NCBI GenBank assembly: GCA_018433675.1
Contig: JAHDQS010000008.1
Span: 1-49,978 of the forward strand
DNA: 49,978 bases
Direction of reading: 5' to 3'
Source of the DNA: Clostridia bacterium
Lineage (GTDB): Bacteria; Bacillota; Peptococcia; DRI-13; SM3-B62
The notes under the pieces are model-generated. The model ran no database searches, was not told where the DNA came from, and saw nothing but the letters and a program-made list of their open reading frames with translations. The position numbers were made by a program, and so were the translations under genes. Shown here piece by piece: positions 32,424-41,170 of this stretch; the stretch's first letter is position 1, and each line of letters starts with the position of its first letter.

Positions 32424-33317
32424 TTGACAATGTATATTAAAGATATCTTCGCTCAGCGCAAGCCGGTAATATCTTTCGAAATATTTCCCCCGAAAAAAGA
32501 TGGTTCAATTGAAGCCATTTATTCCACCTTGGACGGGTTAAAGGATTTAAAGCCGGATTACATCAGCGTCACCTATGGTGCCGGAGGCAGCACCAAGGAT
32601 CGGACGCTGGAGATCGCTTCATTGATTAAGCACAAATACGGGGTTGAATCTTTAGCCCACTTGACTTGTATTACGTCTACCAAAGAGGAAATTGGCACGA
32701 TGCTTTCCCAATTGGCAAACAACAACATTCACAACGTTTTGACTCTGCGAGGAGACCTGCCTCAGGAGGCGGATTTTGAATTTCCCAATCCCCTCCATTA
32801 TAACTATGCCTGCGACCTTGTCAAAGAGGTCAAAAGCCGAGGCGGTTTCTCCATCGGTGCCGCTTGTTATCCCGAAGGCCATCCCGAATGCGGCGATATG
32901 CAGAAGGACTTAGACCACCTGAAGACTAAGGTCGAGGCGGGAGCAGACTTTCTGATCACACAGCTCTTCTTTGACAACGATCTTTTCTACGATTTTCTGG
33001 ACAAAATCACAGCTATGAATATCAAGCTACCGGTTACCGTCGGCGTGATGCCTGCCCTCAATAAAAATCAAATCCACCGGATGACCTCTTTAACAGGGGC
33101 ATCTGTTCCTCCTAAACTGGGAAGAATGATGGATAAATATGAACACAGTCCGGAAGCTTTAAAGGAGGCCGGTATCGCCTTTGCCACAGAACAAATAATC
33201 GATTTGTTGTCCTGGGGAGTCGACGGCATCCACCTTTACACTATGAACAGACCGGAGGTTACAAAGGAAATAACTATGAACATCTCCACTATCAGGGATT
33301 ACTTGACCAGAAACTAA
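32424..33317 (+). CDS. metF: 5,10-methylenetetrahydrofolate reductase
   Basis: 297 residues, FAD-dependent TIM barrel that reduces methylene-THF to methyl-THF for methionine synthesis or, in acetogens, the Wood-Ljungdahl pathway. Motifs: VISFEIFPPKKDGS, YISVTYGAGGST, HLTCITSTKEEI, VLTLRGDLP, FSIGAACYPEGHPE, DFLITQLFFDN and the C-terminal WGVDGIHLYTMNRPE. TTG at 32424 lies 6 bases after GGAGG; ATG two codons later (12 bases) is an alternative. A MetV-type partner gene is not adjacent, so a role in acetogenesis cannot be claimed. No SAM riboswitch is visible upstream. Confidence 0.95.
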   Translation: MTMYIKDIFAQRKPVISFEIFPPKKDGSIEAIYSTLDGLKDLKPDYISVTYGAGGSTKDRTLEIASLIKHKYGVESLAHLTCITSTKEEIGTMLSQLANNNIHNVLTLRGDLPQEADFEFPNPLHYNYACDLVKEVKSRGGFSIGAACYPEGHPECGDMQKDLDHLKTKVEAGADFLITQLFFDNDLFYDFLDKITAMNIKLPVTVGVMPALNKNQIHRMTSLTGASVPPKLGRMMDKYEHSPEALKEAGIAFATEQIIDLLSWGVDGIHLYTMNRPEVTKEITMNISTIRDYLTRN

Positions 33318-33337
33318 ACCATGAGGAATGAAGTACA

Positions 33338-35038
33338 TTGGAACGACTGAAAACTAATCTTTTACGCATCGACAGAAAGGGATATAAAGCATATAAGGAC
33401 ATTCAAGGAACATACGAAGGAAGCGGCTTTCGCCTGCATATCGATTATGTACAGGGCGATCCTTTTGCCGCTCCTTCCCGTTTAAGGCTAGAGTTTAAGA
33501 GAGAAACGATTAAGTATGATGAAAGCTGTTTTCAACCCGCTCACCGCCGCACGGCCTTTGAAGATTTTTTGGCCCGAGAAGCAGCCCGAAGGCTGGGTTC
33601 TTTTCGTAATGATATCAGGGGTACCGGAAAAAGTGGTTTAATCAATATCGATTCCCCGGGACAGGAAATATTACGGCGCACTGCTGTTTTGGTCACACCG
33701 CAAAAGGTAGAATTCCGCCTTTCCGTAGGGCTGCCGGCTGCAGGCAGGACCGTCTTGGGCAAAGAGGCGGAACGCCTTTTGTGTCAATACGTTCCTGAGC
33801 TTATCACAAAGGCCGCTCTGGAATTTGACCGCACCAAATTATCCGCACATCTCAGTTTGAGCGACCAACAGGAGTTTATTAGGATTTTTTTATCAGAACA
33901 TGGTTATGTTTGCTTCGTCGCCAACGGCTCCATCCTGCCGAGAGAAAGCGGCATCAGTAACCGCCCGCTGAGAAGGCAGCAGGTAGTACCCTTTTCGTCC
34001 CCTCCCTCACTGGAAATAGAGATACCCCTTCCTCAGAGCAAACCCCTAAAAGGGATGGCCCTCCCCCAGGGAGTCAGTCTCATAGTCGGCGGCGGCTACC
34101 ACGGCAAGAGCACCCTTCTCAAAGCCATTGAACGCGGCGTTTACAACCACATTGCCGGGGATGGCAGAGAATACGTTATCACCGACCGCACCGCCTATAA
34201 AATCAGGGCTGAAGACGGTCGCCGCATAGAGAAGGTAAACATTTCCCCCTTCATCAATAACCTGCCCTTCGGCAAGGATACCGAACGCTTCACCTCCGAC
34301 GATGCCAGCGGCAGCACTTCCCAAGCAGCAAACATCATCGAAGGCTTGGAAATAGGCAGTAAGCTTCTTTTGATCGACGAGGATACCAGCGCCACTAATT
34401 TCATGATCCGTGACGCCCGCATGCAGGAGCTGGTCAGCAAAAACAAAGAGCCTATCACGCCTTTTGTGGATAAGGCGAGACAGCTCTACACCGGCTACGG
34501 GGTTTCAACTATTATAGTGATGGGGGGTTCCGGTGACTATTTCGACGTTGCCGACCGCATTATTATGATGGATGAATACCGACCGCGGGAAGTAACAGAA
34601 AAGGCCAGAGAAATAAGCAAAAGTTTGGCCCACCTGCGGCAGCAGGAGGGCGGACACAGCTTCGGCTCAATTACGCCGAGAATCATCCGGCCCCAAAGCT
34701 TCAACGCCTTCCGGGGCAGAAAAGAAAAGGTCGACTGCAAGGGGTTGCACACCATAATTTACGGAGTCGATACAATCGATCTCTCTTCAGTGCAGCAGCT
34801 CGTCAATTCCAGCCAGACACGGGCCATCGCGGAAATGATCCATTATATCGCCAATAACCTGGCCGACGGTTCTACCGAACTATCGGCTATTGTTGAAAGG
34901 CTGTATAATGAAATCTCCCAACAAGGCCTGGATGTGATTTCCCCTTACTTCGGTAAACATCCCGGCGATTTGGCCTTGCCTCGTACTATTGAGTTAGCCG
35001 CAGCCCTTAACCGTCTGCGTACCTTACAGGTGAAATAA
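33338..35038 (+). CDS. ABC-class P-loop ATPase, COG3044 (MRB1590-like)
   Basis: 566 residues. An N-terminal domain of about 200 residues (GSGFRLHIDYVQGDPFAAPSR region, VLVTPQKVEFRLSVGLP) precedes a single ABC-type ATPase domain: Walker A GGGYHGKST near 250, the motif TSDDASGSTSQA in the position of an ABC signature, Walker B KLLLIDEDTSA near 345, and VMGGSGDYFDVADRIIMMD. There are no membrane helices, so it is not a transporter. The family includes trypanosome MRB1590, which binds RNA; bacterial function is unknown. Start TTG 33338 with GAGGA about 10 bases upstream, 20 bases after metF, and stop 7 bases from convergent topB. Confidence 0.85.
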   Translation: MERLKTNLLRIDRKGYKAYKDIQGTYEGSGFRLHIDYVQGDPFAAPSRLRLEFKRETIKYDESCFQPAHRRTAFEDFLAREAARRLGSFRNDIRGTGKSGLINIDSPGQEILRRTAVLVTPQKVEFRLSVGLPAAGRTVLGKEAERLLCQYVPELITKAALEFDRTKLSAHLSLSDQQEFIRIFLSEHGYVCFVANGSILPRESGISNRPLRRQQVVPFSSPPSLEIEIPLPQSKPLKGMALPQGVSLIVGGGYHGKSTLLKAIERGVYNHIAGDGREYVITDRTAYKIRAEDGRRIEKVNISPFINNLPFGKDTERFTSDDASGSTSQAANIIEGLEIGSKLLLIDEDTSATNFMIRDARMQELVSKNKEPITPFVDKARQLYTGYGVSTIIVMGGSGDYFDVADRIIMMDEYRPREVTEKAREISKSLAHLRQQEGGHSFGSITPRIIRPQSFNAFRGRKEKVDCKGLHTIIYGVDTIDLSSVQQLVNSSQTRAIAEMIHYIANNLADGSTELSAIVERLYNEISQQGLDVISPYFGKHPGDLALPRTIELAAALNRLRTLQVK

Positions 35039-35045
35039 CCAAAAT

Positions 35046-37253
35046 TCACTTGTTCTTCAGCTTAGCCAAGGCTTCCGCCAGGGCAGGGTTAGTAAACTCC
35101 TCTGTCCCTTTCTTTTGCTTCTGTAAGTATTTATCCACATCCCTTTTGGAAACACTGCTTTTTTCTTTGCTTACCCGCTCTTGAAAGGCCGAAAGCTTTT
35201 CCCGGTAACCGCATTTGCAAACAAATATCTGCCCGTCCCCTTCTCCTCTAAGCTCCAGCTTTTTGTGACAGTTGGGGCATTTGGCATTGGTGTTTTTGCT
35301 GATTCCTTTGCGGTAGCCGCAAGACCTGTCCTGGCAGACAAGCATTTTGCCCTTTTTCCCCTTGACCTCCAGTAGGTTCCGACCGCACTGGGGGCACTTG
35401 TTACCGGTGATATTGTCGTGCCTGAATTTTTTGTCCGTACTCTTGATCTCGCCGACAACCACCTTGGTATAGTCCTTTATTTCCCCCATGTACTCTTCCT
35501 TTTTGAGCAGGCCCCGGGAGATCGCCTCCAGCTTCTGTTCCCACTGTGCCGTTAAGGCCGGTGATTTCAGTTCTTCCGGGACAAGTTCCAAAAGTTGTTT
35601 TCCTTTCGACGTCAGCCGAATATGCTTGCCCTCTTTCTCCATCAGGAAGTTGTTAAACAGCTTTTCGATGATATCCGCCCTTGTGGCAACAGTACCCAAA
35701 CCACCGGTCTTACCGATTGTCTTAATCAAATCCCGGCTTTCATGAGCCATGTATTTAGCAGGGTTCTCCATGGCTGAAAGCAGGGTGCCTTCGTTGAACA
35801 ATTCCGGCGGCCTGGTTTTCCCCTCTGTCCGGGAAACCGTTGAAACTTTTAAAACTTCGCCTTTTTCAACCCGCGGAAGCACTTGCTCCGCAACGCCTTC
35901 CGTTTCGTCCGTATCCCCGTCCTCTTCTTCATAACTGTTGTCATATACTTCCTTCCAGCCCTGATCGATCACTGTTTTGCCCCGGGCGATGAAGTACTCT
36001 CCCCCTATCGCCGCCGTAACAATCACCTGTTCGTAGCTGAAGGGGGGATATAAAGCGGCCAGAAAACGCTTGACAATCAAATCGAAGATTTTTCGCTCCT
36101 GCTCATCCAACACACCTAAGGAGACCGGCTGCTCCGTCGGAATGATGGCATGGTGGTCCGAAACCTTACTATCGTCGACAAAGGTCTTTTTTTGATTAGT
36201 GTCAAGTCCCTGTAAGGCCTTTTTTGTCAGTCTTGTATAGGGATAAACACCGCACGCCTTGATCCTCTCTTTTAACGTATCCGTCATATCGGAAGTTAAA
36301 TACCTGGAATCCGTGCGGGGATAAGTCACAATCTTATGCCGTTCATAGAGACTTTGGATGATTTTCAGGGTTTCCTTAGCCGAATAGCCAAAACGGCTGT
36401 TGGCTTCCCTTTGCAACTCCGTCAAGTCATAGAGACGAGGGGGATTGCTTTTTTTCCGGCTTTTGTCTACCTTAAGGACTTCGGCCTTTTTCCCCTCAAG
36501 CCTGGCCAGGACCTTGTCGCATTCTTCCAGGTCGTAAATCCTCGTATCTTTGCTCTTTTCTTCCTGCCAAGTCAGCTTCAAACCTCCTGCTTCAGCAACG
36601 ATGCCGTAAAAGACCCGGGGGACAAAATTCCGTATTTCTTCTTCCCGAGCGGCAATTATCTGCAGTGTCGGCGTCTGTACTCTACCGCAGGAGAGCTGGG
36701 CATTATGCTTACAAGTCAAGGCACGAGTGGCATTGATGCCCACATACCAATCGGCTTCGGCCCGGGCTACGGCAGCGGCAAAGAGGTTTTCATACTCCTT
36801 GCCATCCTTTAAGCAGTCAAAACCATCCTTGATAGCCTTATCCGTCACAGAGGAAATCCAAAGCCGCTTCAAGGGCTTGTTTATTCTGCCCTTTTCAATG
36901 ATCCATCTGCCCACCAGTTCCCCTTCCCGGCCGGCATCGGTAGCCAGGACTATTTCGTTAACATCCTGTCGGTTCATCTGTGTTTTCACAGTATTAAACT
37001 GTTTACTGCTGGGCTTAATAACCATCAGCTTAGTAGTCGAGGGCATGATCGGTAAATCCTCGATACTCCAGCTTTTGTATCTTTTATCATAGGCATCGGG
37101 TTCGGCCAGTGTCACCAAATGCCCTAAGGCCCAGGTAACTATGTAACGGCTTCCCTCCAAATAGCCGTCCCCTTTAATCCTGCAATTCAGCACCCGAGCA
37201 ATATCTCTCGCCACAGAAGGTTTTTCCGCCAGTACCAGTGTTTTCATCGTCAT
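35046..37253 (-). CDS. topB: DNA topoisomerase III
   Basis: 735 residues, type IA topoisomerase that passes single strands to decatenate DNA. TOPRIM domain KTLVLAEKPSVARDIARVL, ALGHLVTLAEPD, ATDAGREGELVGRWI; active-site tyrosine in VTYPRTDSRYLT (about 335); the last 120 residues carry zinc ribbons (CPQCGRNLLEVKGKKGKM, CPNCHKKLELRGEGDG). A Lys-rich tail follows. This is the TopB type common in Firmicutes, sometimes tied to mobile elements, but here base use and neighbours look chromosomal. ATG at 37253 or at 37247; GGGG upstream fits the second better. Convergent with the COG3044 gene. Confidence 0.95.
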   Translation of the reverse strand: MTMKTLVLAEKPSVARDIARVLNCRIKGDGYLEGSRYIVTWALGHLVTLAEPDAYDKRYKSWSIEDLPIMPSTTKLMVIKPSSKQFNTVKTQMNRQDVNEIVLATDAGREGELVGRWIIEKGRINKPLKRLWISSVTDKAIKDGFDCLKDGKEYENLFAAAVARAEADWYVGINATRALTCKHNAQLSCGRVQTPTLQIIAAREEEIRNFVPRVFYGIVAEAGGLKLTWQEEKSKDTRIYDLEECDKVLARLEGKKAEVLKVDKSRKKSNPPRLYDLTELQREANSRFGYSAKETLKIIQSLYERHKIVTYPRTDSRYLTSDMTDTLKERIKACGVYPYTRLTKKALQGLDTNQKKTFVDDSKVSDHHAIIPTEQPVSLGVLDEQERKIFDLIVKRFLAALYPPFSYEQVIVTAAIGGEYFIARGKTVIDQGWKEVYDNSYEEEDGDTDETEGVAEQVLPRVEKGEVLKVSTVSRTEGKTRPPELFNEGTLLSAMENPAKYMAHESRDLIKTIGKTGGLGTVATRADIIEKLFNNFLMEKEGKHIRLTSKGKQLLELVPEELKSPALTAQWEQKLEAISRGLLKKEEYMGEIKDYTKVVVGEIKSTDKKFRHDNITGNKCPQCGRNLLEVKGKKGKMLVCQDRSCGYRKGISKNTNAKCPNCHKKLELRGEGDGQIFVCKCGYREKLSAFQERVSKEKSSVSKRDVDKYLQKQKKGTEEFTNPALAEALAKLKNK

Positions 37254-37343
37254 TTACCCCATTTTCGAATTATTTCCCTCTACTCTATCCTAGATTCACC
37301 TTAATCAGATGTCAATTAAGTACTGAATTTTTCTTGTGGTTTT

Positions 37344-37398
37344 TCTAATGTAATTCTAATTTTTCATTAATTTTCCTCTAAGCACTCTCCTTTATGAT
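37344..37398 (+). promoter_or_regulatory. Four 11-bp-phased repeats and -10 element ahead of the two-component operon
   Basis: TCTAAT (37344-37349), TCTAAT (37355-37360), ATTAAT (37366-37371) and TCTAAG (37377-37382) recur every 11 bases exactly, ending 11 bases before TATGAT (37393-37398). Direct repeats of this period covering the -35 zone are the usual binding sites for OmpR/PhoB-type response regulators, one of which is encoded in the operon, so autoactivation is likely. Confidence 0.65.
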
Positions 37399-37435
37399 TA
37401 AGACAAGACAAAAACCAAAAATGGAGGAATTAAAA

Positions 37436-37897
37436 ATGGGTATTACTTTGGAACAAATCGATCTTTTGAAAAAAAGAGCACGTGTCAGCTACAAGGAGGC
37501 CAAAGAAGTCTTGGAAAAATGTGACGGAGATATCGTAGAAGCCCTTGCTTATCTGGAGGAAAATAAAAAAATCAAGCCGGAAAAGGAAGCCGTTTGTGAA
37601 GGCTCTTTAGGGCAAAAGCTTAAAAGGATCGTCGCCAAGCTGAACAGGACTTCCCTTTTCATCACCAAGGATGAAACCATCATCCTCAATCTTCCGCTGG
37701 TACCAGCACTGATTCTGACCATTATCTCTCTCCCTCTTGTTGTCGTAGCTTTGATCTTGGCCCTTGTTACCGGTTGCCGCATCAGGATCAAGAGGAAAAA
37801 TGGAGAAGATTGCTATATCAATGAAAAGATCGACGCCGTAGCCGACAAACTCAATGCTTTGACGAGCAAGGTCGCCGAAGAAATCGAGAAGGCCTAA
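37436..37897 (+). CDS. DUF4342 protein with UBA-like N-terminus and membrane helix
   Basis: 153 residues from ATG 37436, 8 bases after GGAGG. Residues 1-42 (LEQIDLLKKRARVSYKEA, then VLEKCDGDIVEALAYLEE) resemble the UBA-like helical bundle of elongation factor Ts. Then a basic stretch (GQKLKRIVAKLNR), short strands (LFITKDETIILNLPL) and a hydrophobic segment of about 25 residues (VPALILTIISLPLVVVALILALV) and a C-terminal helix (IDAVADKLNALTSKVAEEIEK). This is the DUF4342 pattern; members often sit beside response-regulator/kinase pairs. Function unknown. It leads the operon whose repeats lie upstream. Confidence 0.8.
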   Translation: MGITLEQIDLLKKRARVSYKEAKEVLEKCDGDIVEALAYLEENKKIKPEKEAVCEGSLGQKLKRIVAKLNRTSLFITKDETIILNLPLVPALILTIISLPLVVVALILALVTGCRIRIKRKNGEDCYINEKIDAVADKLNALTSKVAEEIEKA

Positions 37898-37915
37898 TTT
37901 GTCTCTTGTATTTAT

Positions 37916-37970
37916 CCCCTGTTACATTACAATTAACTTAGAGCTTGGTTAATTGTGATGTCAGCAGGGG
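37916..37970 (+). promoter_or_regulatory. Intercistronic hairpin covering the response-regulator ribosome site
   Basis: CCCCTG (37916-37921) pairs with CAGGGG (37965-37970), and ACATtACAATTAAC pairs with GTTAATTGTgATGT, giving about 20 base pairs around the loop TTAGAGCTTG. The AGGGGG ribosome site (37966-37971) of the gene at 37980 is inside the 3' arm, so translation may be limited unless the hairpin is opened. It may also act as a processing site between the first and second genes. Confidence 0.55.
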
Positions 37971-37979
37971 GATTGCTTT

Positions 37980-38660
37980 ATGTTTCAAGGGAAAATTCTT
38001 CTTATTGAAGATGAAACGAAAATCCGGCGCTTTATTCAGTTGGAACTGGAACACGAAGGTTACACGGTAGAAGAAGAACAGGACGGTCGCGCAGGTCTCA
38101 ATAAAGCCCTGTCCAAAGACTTCGACTTGATTATCCTCGATGTGATGCTTCCCTCTCTTAACGGCATGGAGGTTTTAAGGAGGCTGAGACAAAGCTCGCA
38201 GACTCCTGTTATCATGCTGACGGCCCGAGATGAAATTACCGATAAGGTTATGGGTCTGGATATCGGTGCCGACGATTATATGACAAAGCCCTTTGCTATC
38301 GAAGAACTGCTGGCCCGTATCCGGACGACCTTAAAACACCGGAGGATCGATTCTCCTCCTTCCGCCGCTGTACAGATCGGCAACCTCAAACTGGACAAAA
38401 GCAGACACCAGGTGACCTATGACAATGAAGAGCTGGAACTGACAAAAAGGGAATTCGATCTGCTGGAGTATTTGATGCTTAATAAAAAAATTGTACTGAC
38501 AAGAGATGCTATTCTAAAAAAGGTTTGGGGCTATGATTTCGCAGGGGATACAAACATCGTAGATGTATATATCCGCTATCTGAGAGGTAAGATCGACGAC
38601 AAATACCGGGTGAAATTGATCCACACAGTCCGGGGAGTGGGGTATCAACTAAAATTATGA
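37980..38660 (+). CDS. OmpR/PhoB-family response regulator
   Basis: 226 residues. Receiver domain with acidic pocket Glu10-Asp11, phosphoacceptor Asp54 (LIILDVMLPS), Thr in MLTARDE and Lys in MTKPFAIEELLARI; then a winged-helix DNA-binding domain (about 128-224: LELTKREFDLLEYLMLN, VWGYDFAGDTNIVDVYIRYLR, RVKLIHTVRGVGYQL). Its stop overlaps the kinase start by 4 bases. The likely binding sites are the 11-bp repeats upstream of the operon. What it senses is not evident; the operon has no transporter or peptidase that would tell. Confidence 0.95.
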   Translation: MFQGKILLIEDETKIRRFIQLELEHEGYTVEEEQDGRAGLNKALSKDFDLIILDVMLPSLNGMEVLRRLRQSSQTPVIMLTARDEITDKVMGLDIGADDYMTKPFAIEELLARIRTTLKHRRIDSPPSAAVQIGNLKLDKSRHQVTYDNEELELTKREFDLLEYLMLNKKIVLTRDAILKKVWGYDFAGDTNIVDVYIRYLRGKIDDKYRVKLIHTVRGVGYQLKL

Positions 38661-39865
38661 TTAGGATGTTAAAGTTTTTATTCATCAGCCTTTTCAAGAT
38701 TATTAGGGTATCCTTTTGCGTCATTTTTTACGTCGTTAACTTGCTTTTCTCTCTTTGGGGACGACTCTTTGGAATAGTCCTAAACAAGCTGCGGTTTTCC
38801 ATAACCTTTAAAATCACAGCAACCTATGTCTTGCTCTTCCTTTTTTTATTCTCCCTGATAAGTATTGGTATTGTCATGAGCTTTAACTATCACCTGCAAA
38901 ACGGCTCTCCTCAGGATTATGTTGCCGTTCTGGAGAAAATCCTCGGTATTTTTACCTTCCTCGGCCTCATTGTTATTATCCTGTTGGGCTCCAAGGCCAG
39001 CAGAAAACACCTTTTACCGGTTAAGACCATGACCGGCACCCTGAAGGAAATCTCAATCCAAGAGCTCGACAAGAGGCTTGACGTAGGCGGCGCCAAGGAC
39101 GAACTGAAGGACCTGGCCCAAACGTGCAACGACATGCTGGAAAGAATTGAATTGTCCGTTGAGCAGCAAAACCGCTTTGTCTCCGATGCCTCCCACGAAT
39201 TGAGAACTCCCCTGGCAGTGATCCAGGGCTATGCCAACCTGCTCGACCGTTGGGGAAAGGATGATAAAATGGTCCTTGACGAGGCAGTGACAGCCATCAA
39301 GGGCGAAGCCGAAAACATGGGCGAACTCATAGAAAAGCTCTTGTTTTTAGCACGGGGAGACAGAAAGGTCCAAAGCATTGAGGCCCAGGATTTTTACCTA
39401 AACGAGTTAATTGAAGAAGTCTTAAAAGAAACTCGGCTGATTGATGAAAACCACTTCATCGAAAGTGAAAAAAACGAGGTGCTGCCGATAAATGCCGACA
39501 GAAAGCTCATTAAAGAAGCCCTCAGGGTTTTTATTGACAACAGCTTAAAGTATACTCCCTCAGGGGGCCATATCCGCATCAATTCCTACCAAAAAAAGGG
39601 CACGGCCGTCCTTAGTATTGAGGACAGCGGCATAGGTATTGCCGCAAAAGACCTGCCCCATATTTTCGACCGGTTTTACCGGGCGGACGAATCACGAACA
39701 AAAAAAAGCGGCGGCACCGGTTTGGGCTTAGCCATCGCCAAATGGATAATTGATAACCACCAGGGAAAGATCATGGTCTGGAGCGAGCCCCAGGAAGGAA
39801 CGATTATTAGGATCGAGCTTCCCCTGTCTCACCGGCCTTCAACCTCCCATATTCCTATTTCCTGA
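38657..39865 (+). CDS. Sensor histidine kinase (HAMP, HisKA, HATPase)
   Basis: 402 residues. A hydrophobic N-terminal segment (about 6-40), two membrane helices (about 52-76 and 92-112) with a very short external loop (about 15 residues), a HAMP linker, the H-box SDASHELRTPLAVIQGY with the phosphorylated His, N-box FIDNSLKYTPSGG, G1 box IEDSGIGI and G2 box GGTGLGLAI. The short external loop suggests it senses within the membrane or through a partner, perhaps the DUF4342 protein. The last 27 bases overlap, tail to tail, the 3' end of the DUF4129 gene on the other strand. Confidence 0.95.
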   Translation: MIRMLKFLFISLFKIIRVSFCVIFYVVNLLFSLWGRLFGIVLNKLRFSITFKITATYVLLFLFLFSLISIGIVMSFNYHLQNGSPQDYVAVLEKILGIFTFLGLIVIILLGSKASRKHLLPVKTMTGTLKEISIQELDKRLDVGGAKDELKDLAQTCNDMLERIELSVEQQNRFVSDASHELRTPLAVIQGYANLLDRWGKDDKMVLDEAVTAIKGEAENMGELIEKLLFLARGDRKVQSIEAQDFYLNELIEEVLKETRLIDENHFIESEKNEVLPINADRKLIKEALRVFIDNSLKYTPSGGHIRINSYQKKGTAVLSIEDSGIGIAAKDLPHIFDRFYRADESRTKKSGGTGLGLAIAKWIIDNHQGKIMVWSEPQEGTIIRIELPLSHRPSTSHIPIS

Positions 39866-41170
39866 AACGAAGCGGGGGAAATAGAGCTTGCGTATTAAAG
39901 CTTTCAGCTCTTTTTTGTCCCGGTTCTTTTTTTGACCGTATTTGTGTTCAACATAATATTTAGTCAGCCGCCTTAATTCCTCTCGATGCTTGGGGAAACG
40001 TTCCCTAAGCCGTCCATAATATTCGTACGGGGTCTCCTGCTCCCTCCGCGGGCAGTTGCGGTATGCTGCCCACCGTAAGAGGGCTTGATAAGCCAAAACC
40101 GCGCTCATTCCAGCCGGCAGCCAGGGCAAAAAGGTATAATACAGACCTGCCAGCAAACGCTGCCAAACCTCTTTGATGGTTTGTAGAAAAAAAAGCCTAC
40201 GTCCGCTTTTTTCGGCTCGCAAACCCGGCTCTTGTCTTTTTAGGAGCCAAAAATAAAACAAGCGGCACAAATAAATGATGATTGCTAAAAGAACGAGAAC
40301 CAGAATAACCGCAAATACCACAAAGATAATGGAAAGGAATAAGTCCAACAGGGTCGTATCCTTCTCGCTTCCACTCATTTCCCCACTCATCGCAGCTGCC
40401 CCGTTTGACTCCGAAGAAGCTTGGGGCGCCATATGGGCGGCCCTTAAAACTGCCACCAGAACAAATAAAAAAGCACGGGTAAAAAAGCTCACCACCGGCG
40501 TGGCAATATCGTACACTACCTGGGCCGGACCCTGTAAGACAGGAAGAAAAAACTGGGAAAGAACCGCTGCTGCAAAAAAGACTGCTGCCGGCCCTATTAC
40601 AACCCACTGCGGTATTTCCAAACTGCTGCCTTCCGCCGACTGCTTAACAGCTACGGCAGCAAGGTTTAGCAAAAAAGAAAATGACAACCAATATTTACTG
40701 CCAGGAATCTCCATCCCTGTCATACTGATCAAGAGGAACAGCAAAAACGTCAGAGCGATGTTTTTATCAAATTGCCCGAACACTTCAATATCCTCGCGGC
40801 GTGCCAGGCGAAGTCCTCTTAGCCAAATCAAGACAACGAGGATAATGCTGAAAAGATACCCGACCCAGGCAGCAAATTCACCCGCCGGTGGCGGCACAAA
40901 AACATTCCTCGCTCCCATGGCAATAAGCAATGAAAACAATAGCAACAAAAGGTTTGTACCAAAAATAGTGGCATTACGATAGCTACCCTTTTTGAGGACG
41001 AGGTTTACCAAGACCGACAAAGCAGCAAGGGCCAGAAACGTCAAGGGCTGTACGATTATCTCTGTCTCCACGCCCAGACAAATTATCTGGTACAGCGGAT
41101 AGAAATAACATGACTCCGCCAGCACCAAAGATGTTGCCATTGTTGTTTTACTTATTTCCAACGCCTTCAC
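39839..41170 (-). CDS. Membrane protein with C-terminal DUF4129
   Basis: 443 residues. About seven hydrophobic helices (two N-terminal pairs, then about 180-200, 215-240 and a strong one near 275-300), followed by a cytoplasmic DUF4129 domain (about 360-425: PRREQETPYEYYGRLRERFP, ELRRLTKYYVEHKYGQ). In many bacteria DUF4129 is fused to a transglutaminase in the same operon; here the transglutaminase core is missing and only the membrane part and the DUF4129 tail remain. ATG overlaps the DUF58 stop by 4 bases. Confidence 0.82.
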   Translation of the reverse strand: MKALEISKTTMATSLVLAESCYFYPLYQIICLGVETEIIVQPLTFLALAALSVLVNLVLKKGSYRNATIFGTNLLLLLFSLLIAMGARNVFVPPPAGEFAAWVGYLFSIILVVLIWLRGLRLARREDIEVFGQFDKNIALTFLLFLLISMTGMEIPGSKYWLSFSFLLNLAAVAVKQSAEGSSLEIPQWVVIGPAAVFFAAAVLSQFFLPVLQGPAQVVYDIATPVVSFFTRAFLFVLVAVLRAAHMAPQASSESNGAAAMSGEMSGSEKDTTLLDLFLSIIFVVFAVILVLVLLAIIIYLCRLFYFWLLKRQEPGLRAEKSGRRLFFLQTIKEVWQRLLAGLYYTFLPWLPAGMSAVLAYQALLRWAAYRNCPRREQETPYEYYGRLRERFPKHREELRRLTKYYVEHKYGQKKNRDKKELKALIRKLYFPRFVSGNRNMGG

